Assembly: GCA_900317635.1 (NCBI GenBank)
Contig: ONHN01000002.1
Coordinates: forward strand, 1 to 64,000
DNA from: an uncultured Prevotellaceae bacterium
GTDB lineage: Bacteria > Bacteroidota > Bacteroidia > Bacteroidales > Bacteroidaceae
DNA length: 64,000 nucleotides
Direction: 5' to 3'
Below the pieces are notes generated by a model. That model searched no databases, was not told the origin of the DNA, and worked only from the letters and a program-made list of their open reading frames with translations. Both the position numbers and the translations under genes were made by a program. This document shows, piece after piece, positions 58,064 to 64,000 of this stretch. Position 1 is the stretch's first letter; each line of letters opens with the position of its first letter.

Positions 58064-58203
58064 GACCACGAAAGGCGCAAATGATATCGAATGAACACGA
58101 AGATATAGTGCGCCACTGACTCTATTGTTTGTTGTCTTTACTATCTACTCCCCTCTCGCCCTATAGGGGAGAGAGGGGAGGGGAAGAGAGGGGCTATCAC
58201 TTG
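58064..58203. repeat. 140-base downstream repeat, copy 2 of a pair
   Basis: Matches 56,092-56,236 over most of its length, including catgaacacgaagatatag-type and C/T-rich palindrome words and the final cttcaccactttctt, which lies in the two paralogous genes themselves. Confidence 0.8.
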
Positions 58204-60060
58204 TTACTTCACCACTTTCTTGCCATTAACAATGAAGATGCCATGCTGAGGCTCACTGATGCGGCGGCCCAAGAGGTCGTAGGCTTTGCCAGCTTCGGCA
58301 GACTTCGTGGTAGTTGTGGCGTTGATGCCTGTTTCGTCGAACGTGATTTCTCCTTCGCAGGAGTTGATGATGTTGCGTTCTTTCACACCTTTTGCATTCG
58401 AGCGGTTGACGAAGGCCACGATGTAGAGGTTCTCTTTGTTGTATTCGGGATAGACCTCCGTTTGCGCGGTCCACGTGAAGTCACCATTTTCGTCGGGCGT
58501 GATGTCAGAGCCGTAAATACCATCGGTCAGCACTTCGCGAATGATGTTGGGGTGTGTGTAGGCAGCGAGGTGTGCTTCTTTCTCCTTGTCTGTCCAGAAC
58601 ATCTGGCTGTCGCTCTCCACATTGCGCTCCATAAGGTAAACCGTCAGGCGGGGCGTTTCGCCTTCGGGCAGGATGCCAGGAGCCACGTTGCCGCTGACGT
58701 TGATGGTGAGAGCATCGTCCTTTGCTTCGCCTTCGGCTTGCACGTTAGCAAAGGTGGGTACGAGCAGTACGGCTTCGTAGTAAGGTGCTACGATCTGTGG
58801 CATGAGCGTGTCGTAGAGAGGATTTTGCATTTGTCCTCTTTGGAATTGCGGATTGCTGACGTAGCTTGAACGGTCCAACATAGAGCAAGGAATGCCTACT
58901 CTACCGTAATTGTACTCCCAAAAATCGAGCAACATCGTTGTTGCGTCGTCGTCGCCCGTCATGAACTGGTCGTCAACGTGTTGGAAAACAAGGGTTATCT
59001 TGTCTTTGTACTCTTCAAGACCTGGCTGCACGTATTCTTCAAAGTAGCGCGGATACATATAGCTGTTCTCAGAAACGAAGTATTCGAACACAGGGCGACG
59101 CTCGTATTCGTCAGCTACCAATTCCGGCACGCCCAATATGGGCACCAGCGTAGTGTCGGCGTAGGCATTGGCTTCGCCGTTCACTTTCGTGATGCTGAGC
59201 GTGTCCGTGCCAGAGCGGAAGCAATAGACGGGGGCGGTGAACACACCGCTTTTCTTGCCAACAGCGATGGGCGAACTAAGTTCGAGGCTTTGGCTCCAGG
59301 TGTCAGTTCCGAGTTTCGTAGTAAGCTCAATGCTCTTGATGGGTTGCGAACCCAGGTTGCGAATAGTCATCAAGACGGACATGGCATCGCCAGTGTAGGC
59401 CACAGGGTCGCTGTTGAGCATACCCACGGCAGCCACGTTGTTGAACGTGCCCTTTGTGTCTTGCACAACCAAGAGAATAGGCAGAATGCCACGGTCGTTG
59501 AGGTCGGCCCATGCGGGATTGCCTTCTTCGTCGTTCTCGCCTTCTACCCAAAGGTAGCAGCTGTTAGACGTATTGTGCGGATAGAGCGTGGGGATGGCAC
59601 ATACGTCCTTCTGCAGGTTGGTGAAGTAGCCTGCAACGAGCGTTTCGGGCTCATCGGGAATAACGTATTCGCTCATCGTGATTTGGTTCCAACCATAGCC
59701 AGAGGCTTGGCGGCTGTAGTCGTAGTTGACAGTGCCAGAACCCGTTGAGAGGTCTTCGCCATTGAAGTCGTTGCGGACGAAACAACTCACGTTACCACTC
59801 TGTGTAGAGGTGTCCCAGCCCACACGCATGGCTACAATCGTGCCGCCAGCATAGGGCTTGAGCTGTTCGGGCAAAATTTTGATGGCGCAACCTACGCGGG
59901 CCGAGTGGTCGAGCGACAGACCATCGTATTCGTAAATCATGTCGTCTAACTGGGCGTAGCCTACATAAACGCGTCCCGAGGTGATTTGTGCCGACAGGGT
60001 GCCTACCAATAGGAAGCAGGCCGCGAGCAACGAAAGTGTCGAGGTGTAAAGTCTTTTCAT
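58204..60060 (-). CDS. Secreted Omp28-type paralogue without the CxxC
   Basis: A 618-residue protein starting at Met 60,060 (MKRLYTSTLSLLAACFLLVGTLSAQ). A longer open frame runs through the -7 box at 60,099 and is rejected. The layout is as in the 56.2 kb protein: N-terminal beta-sandwich with LPYTSTQ-like strands, middle beta domain and an Omp28-like domain. At the position of the CxxC the sequence is EYFVSENSYMYPRYFEEY, with no cysteine, so thiol chemistry must be lost. The tail YDLLGRRISE...GIFIVNGKKVVK is a sorting-type end shared with the 56.2 kb protein. It is upstream of that gene by 176 bases and may be co-transcribed. Confidence 0.8.
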   Translation of the reverse strand: MKRLYTSTLSLLAACFLLVGTLSAQITSGRVYVGYAQLDDMIYEYDGLSLDHSARVGCAIKILPEQLKPYAGGTIVAMRVGWDTSTQSGNVSCFVRNDFNGEDLSTGSGTVNYDYSRQASGYGWNQITMSEYVIPDEPETLVAGYFTNLQKDVCAIPTLYPHNTSNSCYLWVEGENDEEGNPAWADLNDRGILPILLVVQDTKGTFNNVAAVGMLNSDPVAYTGDAMSVLMTIRNLGSQPIKSIELTTKLGTDTWSQSLELSSPIAVGKKSGVFTAPVYCFRSGTDTLSITKVNGEANAYADTTLVPILGVPELVADEYERRPVFEYFVSENSYMYPRYFEEYVQPGLEEYKDKITLVFQHVDDQFMTGDDDATTMLLDFWEYNYGRVGIPCSMLDRSSYVSNPQFQRGQMQNPLYDTLMPQIVAPYYEAVLLVPTFANVQAEGEAKDDALTINVSGNVAPGILPEGETPRLTVYLMERNVESDSQMFWTDKEKEAHLAAYTHPNIIREVLTDGIYGSDITPDENGDFTWTAQTEVYPEYNKENLYIVAFVNRSNAKGVKERNIINSCEGEITFDETGINATTTTKSAEAGKAYDLLGRRISEPQHGIFIVNGKKVVK

Positions 60061-60098
60061 ATTGATTGAGATTAAGTGGTTAAGTTTCTGTTTTGGGG

Positions 60099-60106
60099 CA
60101 AAGATA
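60099..60106 (-). promoter_or_regulatory. -7 box of the Omp28-type tandem pair
   Basis: The minus strand reads TATCTTTG, an exact match, 38 bases before the chosen start codon at 60,060. Confidence 0.65.
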
Positions 60107-60150
60107 ACGTTTTCTATTTGAAAAACGTTTTGCAAGGGCTAAATTTTTTT

Positions 60151-60771
60151 TCACAACATCCTTAGTTCCTGAAACATCTTGGCATAAAAGGCCGCTTTCT
60201 TCTCCAGCGCGAGGGGATAGGCGCGGCTTGTGCTGGGCATACGATAGAAGCGTAGTGGGCGTTGGTCAATGCTGAAGGTTGCGCTTTGACCGATGGCGGG
60301 TTCGCAGGGTGACGCCTGTGATGAATGCTGCAAGGTGTTGAGGAGGGTGTCGGTAGCTTTTTGGCCTGTGGTGACCACGGCTTGTAAGCAGGGAAGACGG
60401 CGGATGAGGGCAGCGATGTTGGTAGGCTCTACTACTTCAAGAAACTTGTCGGAAGCATTGGCTTTTAGGCGCCTAACTATTGTAGCTGTATCAAATAGTG
60501 CAATGCCTTTGGCTCCCAAAAACGGCTTGATGCGCTCCAAGCGAAACGTGCGATGCGCTTCGTCAACGAAATACAGGCGGTCGGCAAAGAAAACGTGGCC
60601 AAGCACGCGCCACATATCGTTGATGTAGTTGGGATAATAGAAGTCTATGCTCCAGCGTTCGCGTGGCGGCGGGAAACTGCCAAGCATCAGTACACGCGCG
60701 TTCGGCGGTAGGAAGGGGCGCAGCGGATGCGTTTCGGGGGGAACAGCGGAGGCATTCTTTATAGTTTCCAT
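60151..60771 (-). CDS. Uracil-DNA glycosylase superfamily protein
   Basis: A 206-residue cytosolic DNA repair protein. Block A is VLMLGSFPPPRE (G-S-F-P-P, near 27-38), followed by FYYPNYINDMWRVLG near 44-58. Block B is YRMPSTSRAYP near 180, in which the Ser/Arg pattern replaces the HPS of UDG. This pairing fits the Mug/DNA-deoxyinosine glycosylase branch of the superfamily, which excises uracil, hypoxanthine or mismatched bases. The exact base specificity cannot be read. It overlaps the ABC ATPase gene by 13 bases and is the last gene of the minus-strand run. Confidence 0.85.
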   Translation of the reverse strand: METIKNASAVPPETHPLRPFLPPNARVLMLGSFPPPRERWSIDFYYPNYINDMWRVLGHVFFADRLYFVDEAHRTFRLERIKPFLGAKGIALFDTATIVRRLKANASDKFLEVVEPTNIAALIRRLPCLQAVVTTGQKATDTLLNTLQHSSQASPCEPAIGQSATFSIDQRPLRFYRMPSTSRAYPLALEKKAAFYAKMFQELRML

Positions 60772-61409
60772 TCGCAGTCGGCGTAGGGTAGGGTGAGTTC
60801 TAAGTCGTGGGAGGAGAGGATGATGGTTTTGCCTTCTTCGTGGGCGAGTGTGTGGAGCAAGTCGAGCATTGCGCGCTTACTGTCGTGGTCGAGGAAGGCG
60901 AGGGGCTCGTCAAGCAGGATGAGGGGCGTTTGCTGTGCTAAGGCTTTGGCAACCATCACGCGCTGACGTTCGCCGTCGGAAAGGCTGGCGAGTGTGCGCT
61001 TGGCATAGGCCATGGCACCAGCGCGCTGCATAGCTTCGCTGACAATCGCTCTGTCTTCTGCGCTCAGGCTTGCCGCAAAGCCCGTGTGCGGCAGGCGACC
61101 TAAAGCTACGGCCTCTTCTGCACGCAGAAACCCCGTATCGGGTAGATGAGTGAGTACGACTGCCACTTGCCGCGCCAGTTCGCGCGCCGCGAACAGGCTA
61201 ATGGCTTTTTCGCCAATATAGATTTGGCCTGCAAGGGGAGCTTGCAGGCCAGCTATAGTTCGGAGCAACGTGGATTTCCCGCATCCGTTGCGTCCCGTCA
61301 GTGCCACCATTTCACCCGCTTCGAAGTGCTCCGTTATGTTTTCGCGCAAAGGCATACGTCCTTTATAGCCAATGGCGAGGTCTTGAAGTGTTAGAAGGGG
61401 GTGGGGCAT
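60759..61409 (-). CDS. ABC transporter ATP-binding protein (FecE-like)
   Basis: A 216-residue cytosolic ATPase. I start at Met 61,409 (MPHPLLTLQDL) because the nine codons before it (MTSCSPSLP) are encoded by the heptad and C/T-rich repeats. Walker A is GRNGCGKST near 40, the Q-loop is VLTHLPDTGFL, the signature is LASLSDGERQR near 130, Walker B is LILLDEPLAFLD near 152, and the His switch is SSHDLE. It resembles the ATPases of iron-complex/cobalamin importers. No permease or binding-protein gene is near, so its partners are encoded elsewhere. It belongs to the run with murI and the M15 gene. Confidence 0.88.
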   Translation of the reverse strand: MPHPLLTLQDLAIGYKGRMPLRENITEHFEAGEMVALTGRNGCGKSTLLRTIAGLQAPLAGQIYIGEKAISLFAARELARQVAVVLTHLPDTGFLRAEEAVALGRLPHTGFAASLSAEDRAIVSEAMQRAGAMAYAKRTLASLSDGERQRVMVAKALAQQTPLILLDEPLAFLDHDSKRAMLDLLHTLAHEEGKTIILSSHDLELTLPYADCEWKL

Positions 61410-61436
61410 GGGGAGAGAGGGGCTGCAACTCGTCAA
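61409..61436. repeat. C/T-rich plus heptad repeat junction
   Basis: gggagagaggggctgcaact followed by cgtcaac. It is transcribed between the M15 and ABC genes and would otherwise be read as nine extra N-terminal codons of the ABC protein. Confidence 0.6.
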
Positions 61437-61445
61437 CTCTACGTC

Positions 61446-62144
61446 TTACGGCTTTTCAAAGTGTTGCCAGTCTTTCAGACTCTGCCAATCGCCGCCCCAC
61501 TTGAAACCAGCTTTCATGAAGAGCGAATGGGCTAAGTCGCCACGCTTGAGCTTGTAGGTGAAATCCTTGTTGCGGTCGGCATAGGGTTCGCCGGCTGCAG
61601 GTTCAACTGTCTGTTTGCCGTTCTTCGTGCGGACGCAGGGATTATAGAGGGGGTTGATGTCAACGGCAAGGCCCTTGGCGTGGTTGGAGAGTTTGGTGGT
61701 GCCGTTAACGGGCCGATAGCAGAAGCACGAGGTGTTGTTAGCCGTCATCGACTTCTCATCGTTAGCATCGAAGTCGTCGATGAGGCGAACGCACTCAATG
61801 GGATATTTGTTCTCATACAGCTTGCGGAAGATGCCGGCCACCTTTTTCGCAATAGCTTTATTGCAAATCATTTCGCCTAAGCGCGTGTTGCCTTCAGCGT
61901 CAACATGCAGCAGGCGCACGTAGCGCAGTTCCGTGCGGGGGATGGGACACCCCGCAGCATAGCTCTTGCCTTGCATGCGAGCCCAAACGTCATCGGGGAT
62001 AGGGGTAGCTGCAAAACATTTCTTTACGCCGTAGGAGCTAACGGCTTGCTGGCTGACAATCGCTCCCGCTTTCCACGGAGCAAACTGCGCTGTGGCAAGT
62101 AGCGGGGCAACAATCAATAAGGCAAGGAGGAAGACTTTTTTCAT
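61446..62144 (-). CDS. Secreted M15-family peptidase
   Basis: A 232-residue exported protein with a signal peptide (MKKVFLLALLIVAPLLATAQ). The zinc-binding pattern of M15 D-Ala-D-Ala peptidases is seen: SNHAKGLAVDINP (H-x-x-G-x-A-x-D) near 150 and GFKWGGDWQSLKDWQHFEKP (with the catalytic and zinc His in WQHFE) at the C-terminus. It therefore probably cleaves peptidoglycan peptides. It has a long N-terminal extension before the domain. It lies 37 bases downstream of murI, so both the maker of D-Glu and a wall peptidase are encoded in one run. Confidence 0.88.
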   Translation of the reverse strand: MKKVFLLALLIVAPLLATAQFAPWKAGAIVSQQAVSSYGVKKCFAATPIPDDVWARMQGKSYAAGCPIPRTELRYVRLLHVDAEGNTRLGEMICNKAIAKKVAGIFRKLYENKYPIECVRLIDDFDANDEKSMTANNTSCFCYRPVNGTTKLSNHAKGLAVDINPLYNPCVRTKNGKQTVEPAAGEPYADRNKDFTYKLKRGDLAHSLFMKAGFKWGGDWQSLKDWQHFEKP

Positions 62145-62181
62145 TGATGAATTGAATTATACGGTTTTAATGATGCCCATC

Positions 62182-63006
62182 TTAGCATTCGGGCAACTTC
62201 ACTTCGTCCACCTTGATGTCGGTTTCGTGGAGGAAGACGGCTGCGGCTTCGCGGAACTTACCCGAACTTTCCGTCGTGAGGTATTGGCACGTGCCGCCAC
62301 GACTTACCTTGCTTTCTATTTCGGGGTGACGCTTGAGGTAATCGACGAGGCTCTTAGCTACGTATTCGCCTTGTTCGACAATGCGCACGCCGGCAGGTGC
62401 AAACTTCACGATTTTGCGCATGAGCAAAGGAAAATGCGTGCAACCGAGGATGATGGTGTCAATCTTCGGGTCGAGCAACATCAGTTGGTCCAGGCGTTTC
62501 TTCACGAAGTAGTCGGCTCCTGGCGAGTCGTATTCGTTGTACTCCACCAGCGGGACCCACATGGGGCAGGCCAGTGCCGTGAGCTGCATCTCGGGGTCGG
62601 TCTTCTTAAGTTCCATCGTGTAGCTACCCGAGTTGACGGTGCCCGCCGTGGCCAACAGACCTACGTGGTGCGATTTCGTCAGTTCGGGGATGCACTCCAC
62701 CGTGGGACGTATGACGCCTAAGACGCGACGGTCGCTGCCAAAGCGCGGTAGGTCGTTCATCTGAATGGTGCGCAGGGCTTTAGCCGAGGCGGTGTTACAA
62801 GCCAAGATGACGAGTTGGCAGTCGCGATTGAGCAACGACTCAACGGCCTCCAGCGTGAAACGATAAATCACGTCGAAACTGTGAGGACCGTAGGGCGCAC
62901 GAGCGTTGTCGCCAAGATAAAGATAGTCGTACTGAGGGAGATATTGGCGTATTTGGCGCAGAATGGTCATGCCGCCGTAACCGCTATCGAAAATACCGAT
63001 TTTCAT
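62182..63006 (-). CDS. murI: Glutamate racemase
   Basis: A 274-residue cytosolic enzyme that converts L-Glu to D-Glu for peptidoglycan. The motifs are complete: IFDSGYGG at the start (Asp7, Ser8), LACNTAS with catalytic Cys70, and LGCTHFPLL with catalytic Cys189 and His191. The length is usual. The upstream ompH gene is 101 bases away, an order (ompH then murI) found in other Bacteroidetes, where bamA and a second ompH usually precede. Here the divergent transporter gene takes that place. Confidence 0.97.
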   Translation of the reverse strand: MKIGIFDSGYGGMTILRQIRQYLPQYDYLYLGDNARAPYGPHSFDVIYRFTLEAVESLLNRDCQLVILACNTASAKALRTIQMNDLPRFGSDRRVLGVIRPTVECIPELTKSHHVGLLATAGTVNSGSYTMELKKTDPEMQLTALACPMWVPLVEYNEYDSPGADYFVKKRLDQLMLLDPKIDTIILGCTHFPLLMRKIVKFAPAGVRIVEQGEYVAKSLVDYLKRHPEIESKVSRGGTCQYLTTESSGKFREAAAVFLHETDIKVDEVKLPEC

Positions 63007-63095
63007 ACGTTATGTGTTTATAGGTTTAAGCCCATACGCTGTCCTATGAGGGGGGAAGGTAGCTTTTGTTTCTATTGAAAGGCGAGGGGGCTTGT

Positions 63096-63121
63096 AACGT
63101 TTAATGTTTATTGCTTAACGT
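63096..63121. repeat. AACGTTAAACA-type repeat at the ompH 3' end
   Basis: On the minus strand the ompH end reads aacgttaagcaataaacatt, the same words as the array at 48,285-48,322. The last ompH codons NVKQ and the TAA stop are inside the repeat. Confidence 0.75.
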
Positions 63122-63632
63122 TTGAGGTTTTCTCTACCACGAAGGGCGTTGCATCTTCGCTGACGTTAGGGTGAAGGAAGGGGAAGGCTTGCTGGTCGAG
63201 GTTGATGATGTATTCGTAGCCACGCTCTAAGCCCACAGCGCGAATGGCAGCGTCAAGGCGCTCCCGCACAGGAGCCATCATTTCTTCTTCAGCATCGCGC
63301 AGGAGTTTTTCGGCCTCTTTGCGGAAAGCAATGCCGCGCTCCATCGCGTCTTGCAAGTCGCGCTGGCGCTTTAGCAGGATGTTTTGAGGAAAATCCTTTT
63401 GGCCTTGCAGGAATTCGGCAAATTGTCGGTTGAAACTTGTTTCGTTGTAGTCCGTTTCGGCTTGATACTTTGCGCGAAGCGTGTCGAGCTGGGCCATGAC
63501 GCGGGGCGTTTCGGGCATTTGCTGCAACAGGGCATCGTAGTGGAGGTAGCCGTAGCGGGCTTGCGCAGCGCACGTCATGCTTAGGCTGCAAGCTGCAAGC
63601 ATAGCGCAAAAAGCAAGTAGTATCTTCTTCAT
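63108..63632 (-). CDS. OmpH/Skp-type periplasmic chaperone
   Basis: A 174-residue exported protein starting at Met 63,632 (MKKILLAFCAMLAACSLSMTCAAQ signal peptide); the long frame upstream crosses the promoter and is rejected. The mature part opens with RYGYLHYDALLQQMPE, the OmpH start pattern, followed by two long charged helices (to about 130) that form the jellyfish-like Skp arms. The end, EYIINLDQQAFPFLHPNVSEDAT, is the usual OmpH closing strand. It shields outer-membrane proteins in the periplasm. Its last residues NVKQ and stop are repeat-derived. It has a TACTTTTG box 53 bases upstream. Confidence 0.88.
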   Translation of the reverse strand: MKKILLAFCAMLAACSLSMTCAAQARYGYLHYDALLQQMPETPRVMAQLDTLRAKYQAETDYNETSFNRQFAEFLQGQKDFPQNILLKRQRDLQDAMERGIAFRKEAEKLLRDAEEEMMAPVRERLDAAIRAVGLERGYEYIINLDQQAFPFLHPNVSEDATPFVVEKTSNVKQ

Positions 63633-63684
63633 AAAAGGCGTGTTATATTGGCGGCAAATGATAAAAATGCCGCTTCGCTGCCTG

Positions 63685-63692
63685 CAAAAGTA
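63685..63692 (-). promoter_or_regulatory. -7 box of the ompH-murI run
   Basis: The minus strand reads TACTTTTG, an exact match, 52 bases before the chosen ompH start. Confidence 0.6.
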
Positions 63693-63725
63693 CGCATTTT
63701 TTTTTACACTACTATAATTTCTTTG

Positions 63726-63733
63726 TACTTTCG
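63726..63733 (+). promoter_or_regulatory. -7 box of the right-edge transporter
   Basis: TACTTTCG, a TAnnTTCG-type element, 75 bases before the ATG at 63,809, divergent from ompH. Confidence 0.45.
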
Positions 63734-63808
63734 CGCCGACTTTTGTTCCCGAAAGTTGGCAAACCGCCACAAGACTACTCTTCGAAACCATACAATATTA
63801 ATATTATA

Positions 63809-64000
63809 ATGGAAGAACGCCATCTTAATAACATTGCAGCGCACAAGAAGCTCTATTCGTTTATTCTGACGCTGCTCGTGACCATTATCGTGTGGAACCT
63901 GCCAACTAGCATGTTCCACATTGACGGATTGACCGTTGTGCAGCAACGCATCATTGCCATCTTTGTCTTCGCCACGCTTTCGTGGCTGACAGAGGCTGTG
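63809..64000 (+). CDS. SLC13/DASS-type anion transporter, partial (N-terminus only)
   Basis: The first 64 codons of a gene cut by the right edge. The protein begins with a short polar part (MEERHLNNIAAHKKLYSF), then a hydrophobic helix (ILTLLVTIIVWNLP), and a second one (RIIAIFVFATLSWLTEAV). The WLTEAV end of this segment and the WxLP before it match the beginning of SLC13/DASS dicarboxylate or sulfate permeases. The substrate and the rest of the protein are not visible. Confidence 0.6.
   Translation, partial: MEERHLNNIAAHKKLYSFILTLLVTIIVWNLPTSMFHIDGLTVVQQRIIAIFVFATLSWLTEAV

Noticed and set aside
61410..61436. Upstream start of the ABC ATPase gene
   Set aside because: The nine extra codons are made of two repeat families that are found elsewhere outside genes.

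Overview
The window looks like a chromosomal segment of a Bacteroidales bacterium, probably in or near Prevotellaceae. The evidence is: many upstream regions carry the Bacteroidetes -7 box TAnnTTTG (or TAnnTTCG); Shine-Dalgarno sequences are weak or absent; several secreted proteins end in the 'YDLqGRR...GIYIxxGKKVxxK' tail common in Prevotella; and TamL, Omp28-like, imelysin and DUF3791/DUF3990 proteins are present. The base composition is fairly GC-rich for the group. I see no phage, plasmid, IS element or CRISPR array.

Layout. 0.2-6 kb: parC (minus), tRNA-Leu(UAG), trkH and folD. 6-14 kb: a minus-strand cluster of porin, imelysin lipoprotein, di-heme oxidoreductase lipoprotein, second porin, cytochrome c lipoprotein and tandem-Rid protein, probably for iron or heme handling. 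14-21 kb: a plus-strand run of DUF2461, S41 peptidase lipoprotein, SGNH protein, MBOAT acyltransferase, CE2-like esterase, metallophosphoesterase and PlsC, suggesting envelope glycan O-acetylation and lipid work. 21-26 kb: HU/SPOR protein, zinc-ribbon FHA protein, a small secreted protein, a Gly/His-rich secreted repeat protein and hemW. 26-35 kb: glmM, a three-gene DUF3791/DUF3990 operon resembling a toxin-antitoxin module, gdhA, a sialidase, a RhaM-like mutarotase, an Omp28-like T9SS cargo and the RNase P RNA. 35-48 kb: NlpC/P60 lipoprotein, def, ruvX, serS, efp, pgeF, then tamL-tamB. 48-60 kb: a large GLUG-repeat secreted protein, a GH29 fucosidase, a HerA/DUF853 ATPase and two tandem Omp28-type secreted paralogues. 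60-64 kb: a minus-strand run ompH, murI, M15 peptidase, ABC ATPase and DNA glycosylase, with the start of a divergent SLC13-type transporter at the right edge.

The most unusual signal is between the genes. Several families of short repeats form composite inverted elements: a 7-bp family (GTGACRA/GTTACAA) arranged as left array, core, inverted right array; a 9-bp family (CTTTAACTC) in two 185-bp copies; a 22-bp self-complementary tandem array; C/T-rich palindromes; GC-rich hairpins; and ATTAAAC arrays. Several lie directly at gene 3' ends, and three genes (ruvX, the fucosidase gene, ompH) take their last codons and stop codon from repeat units.
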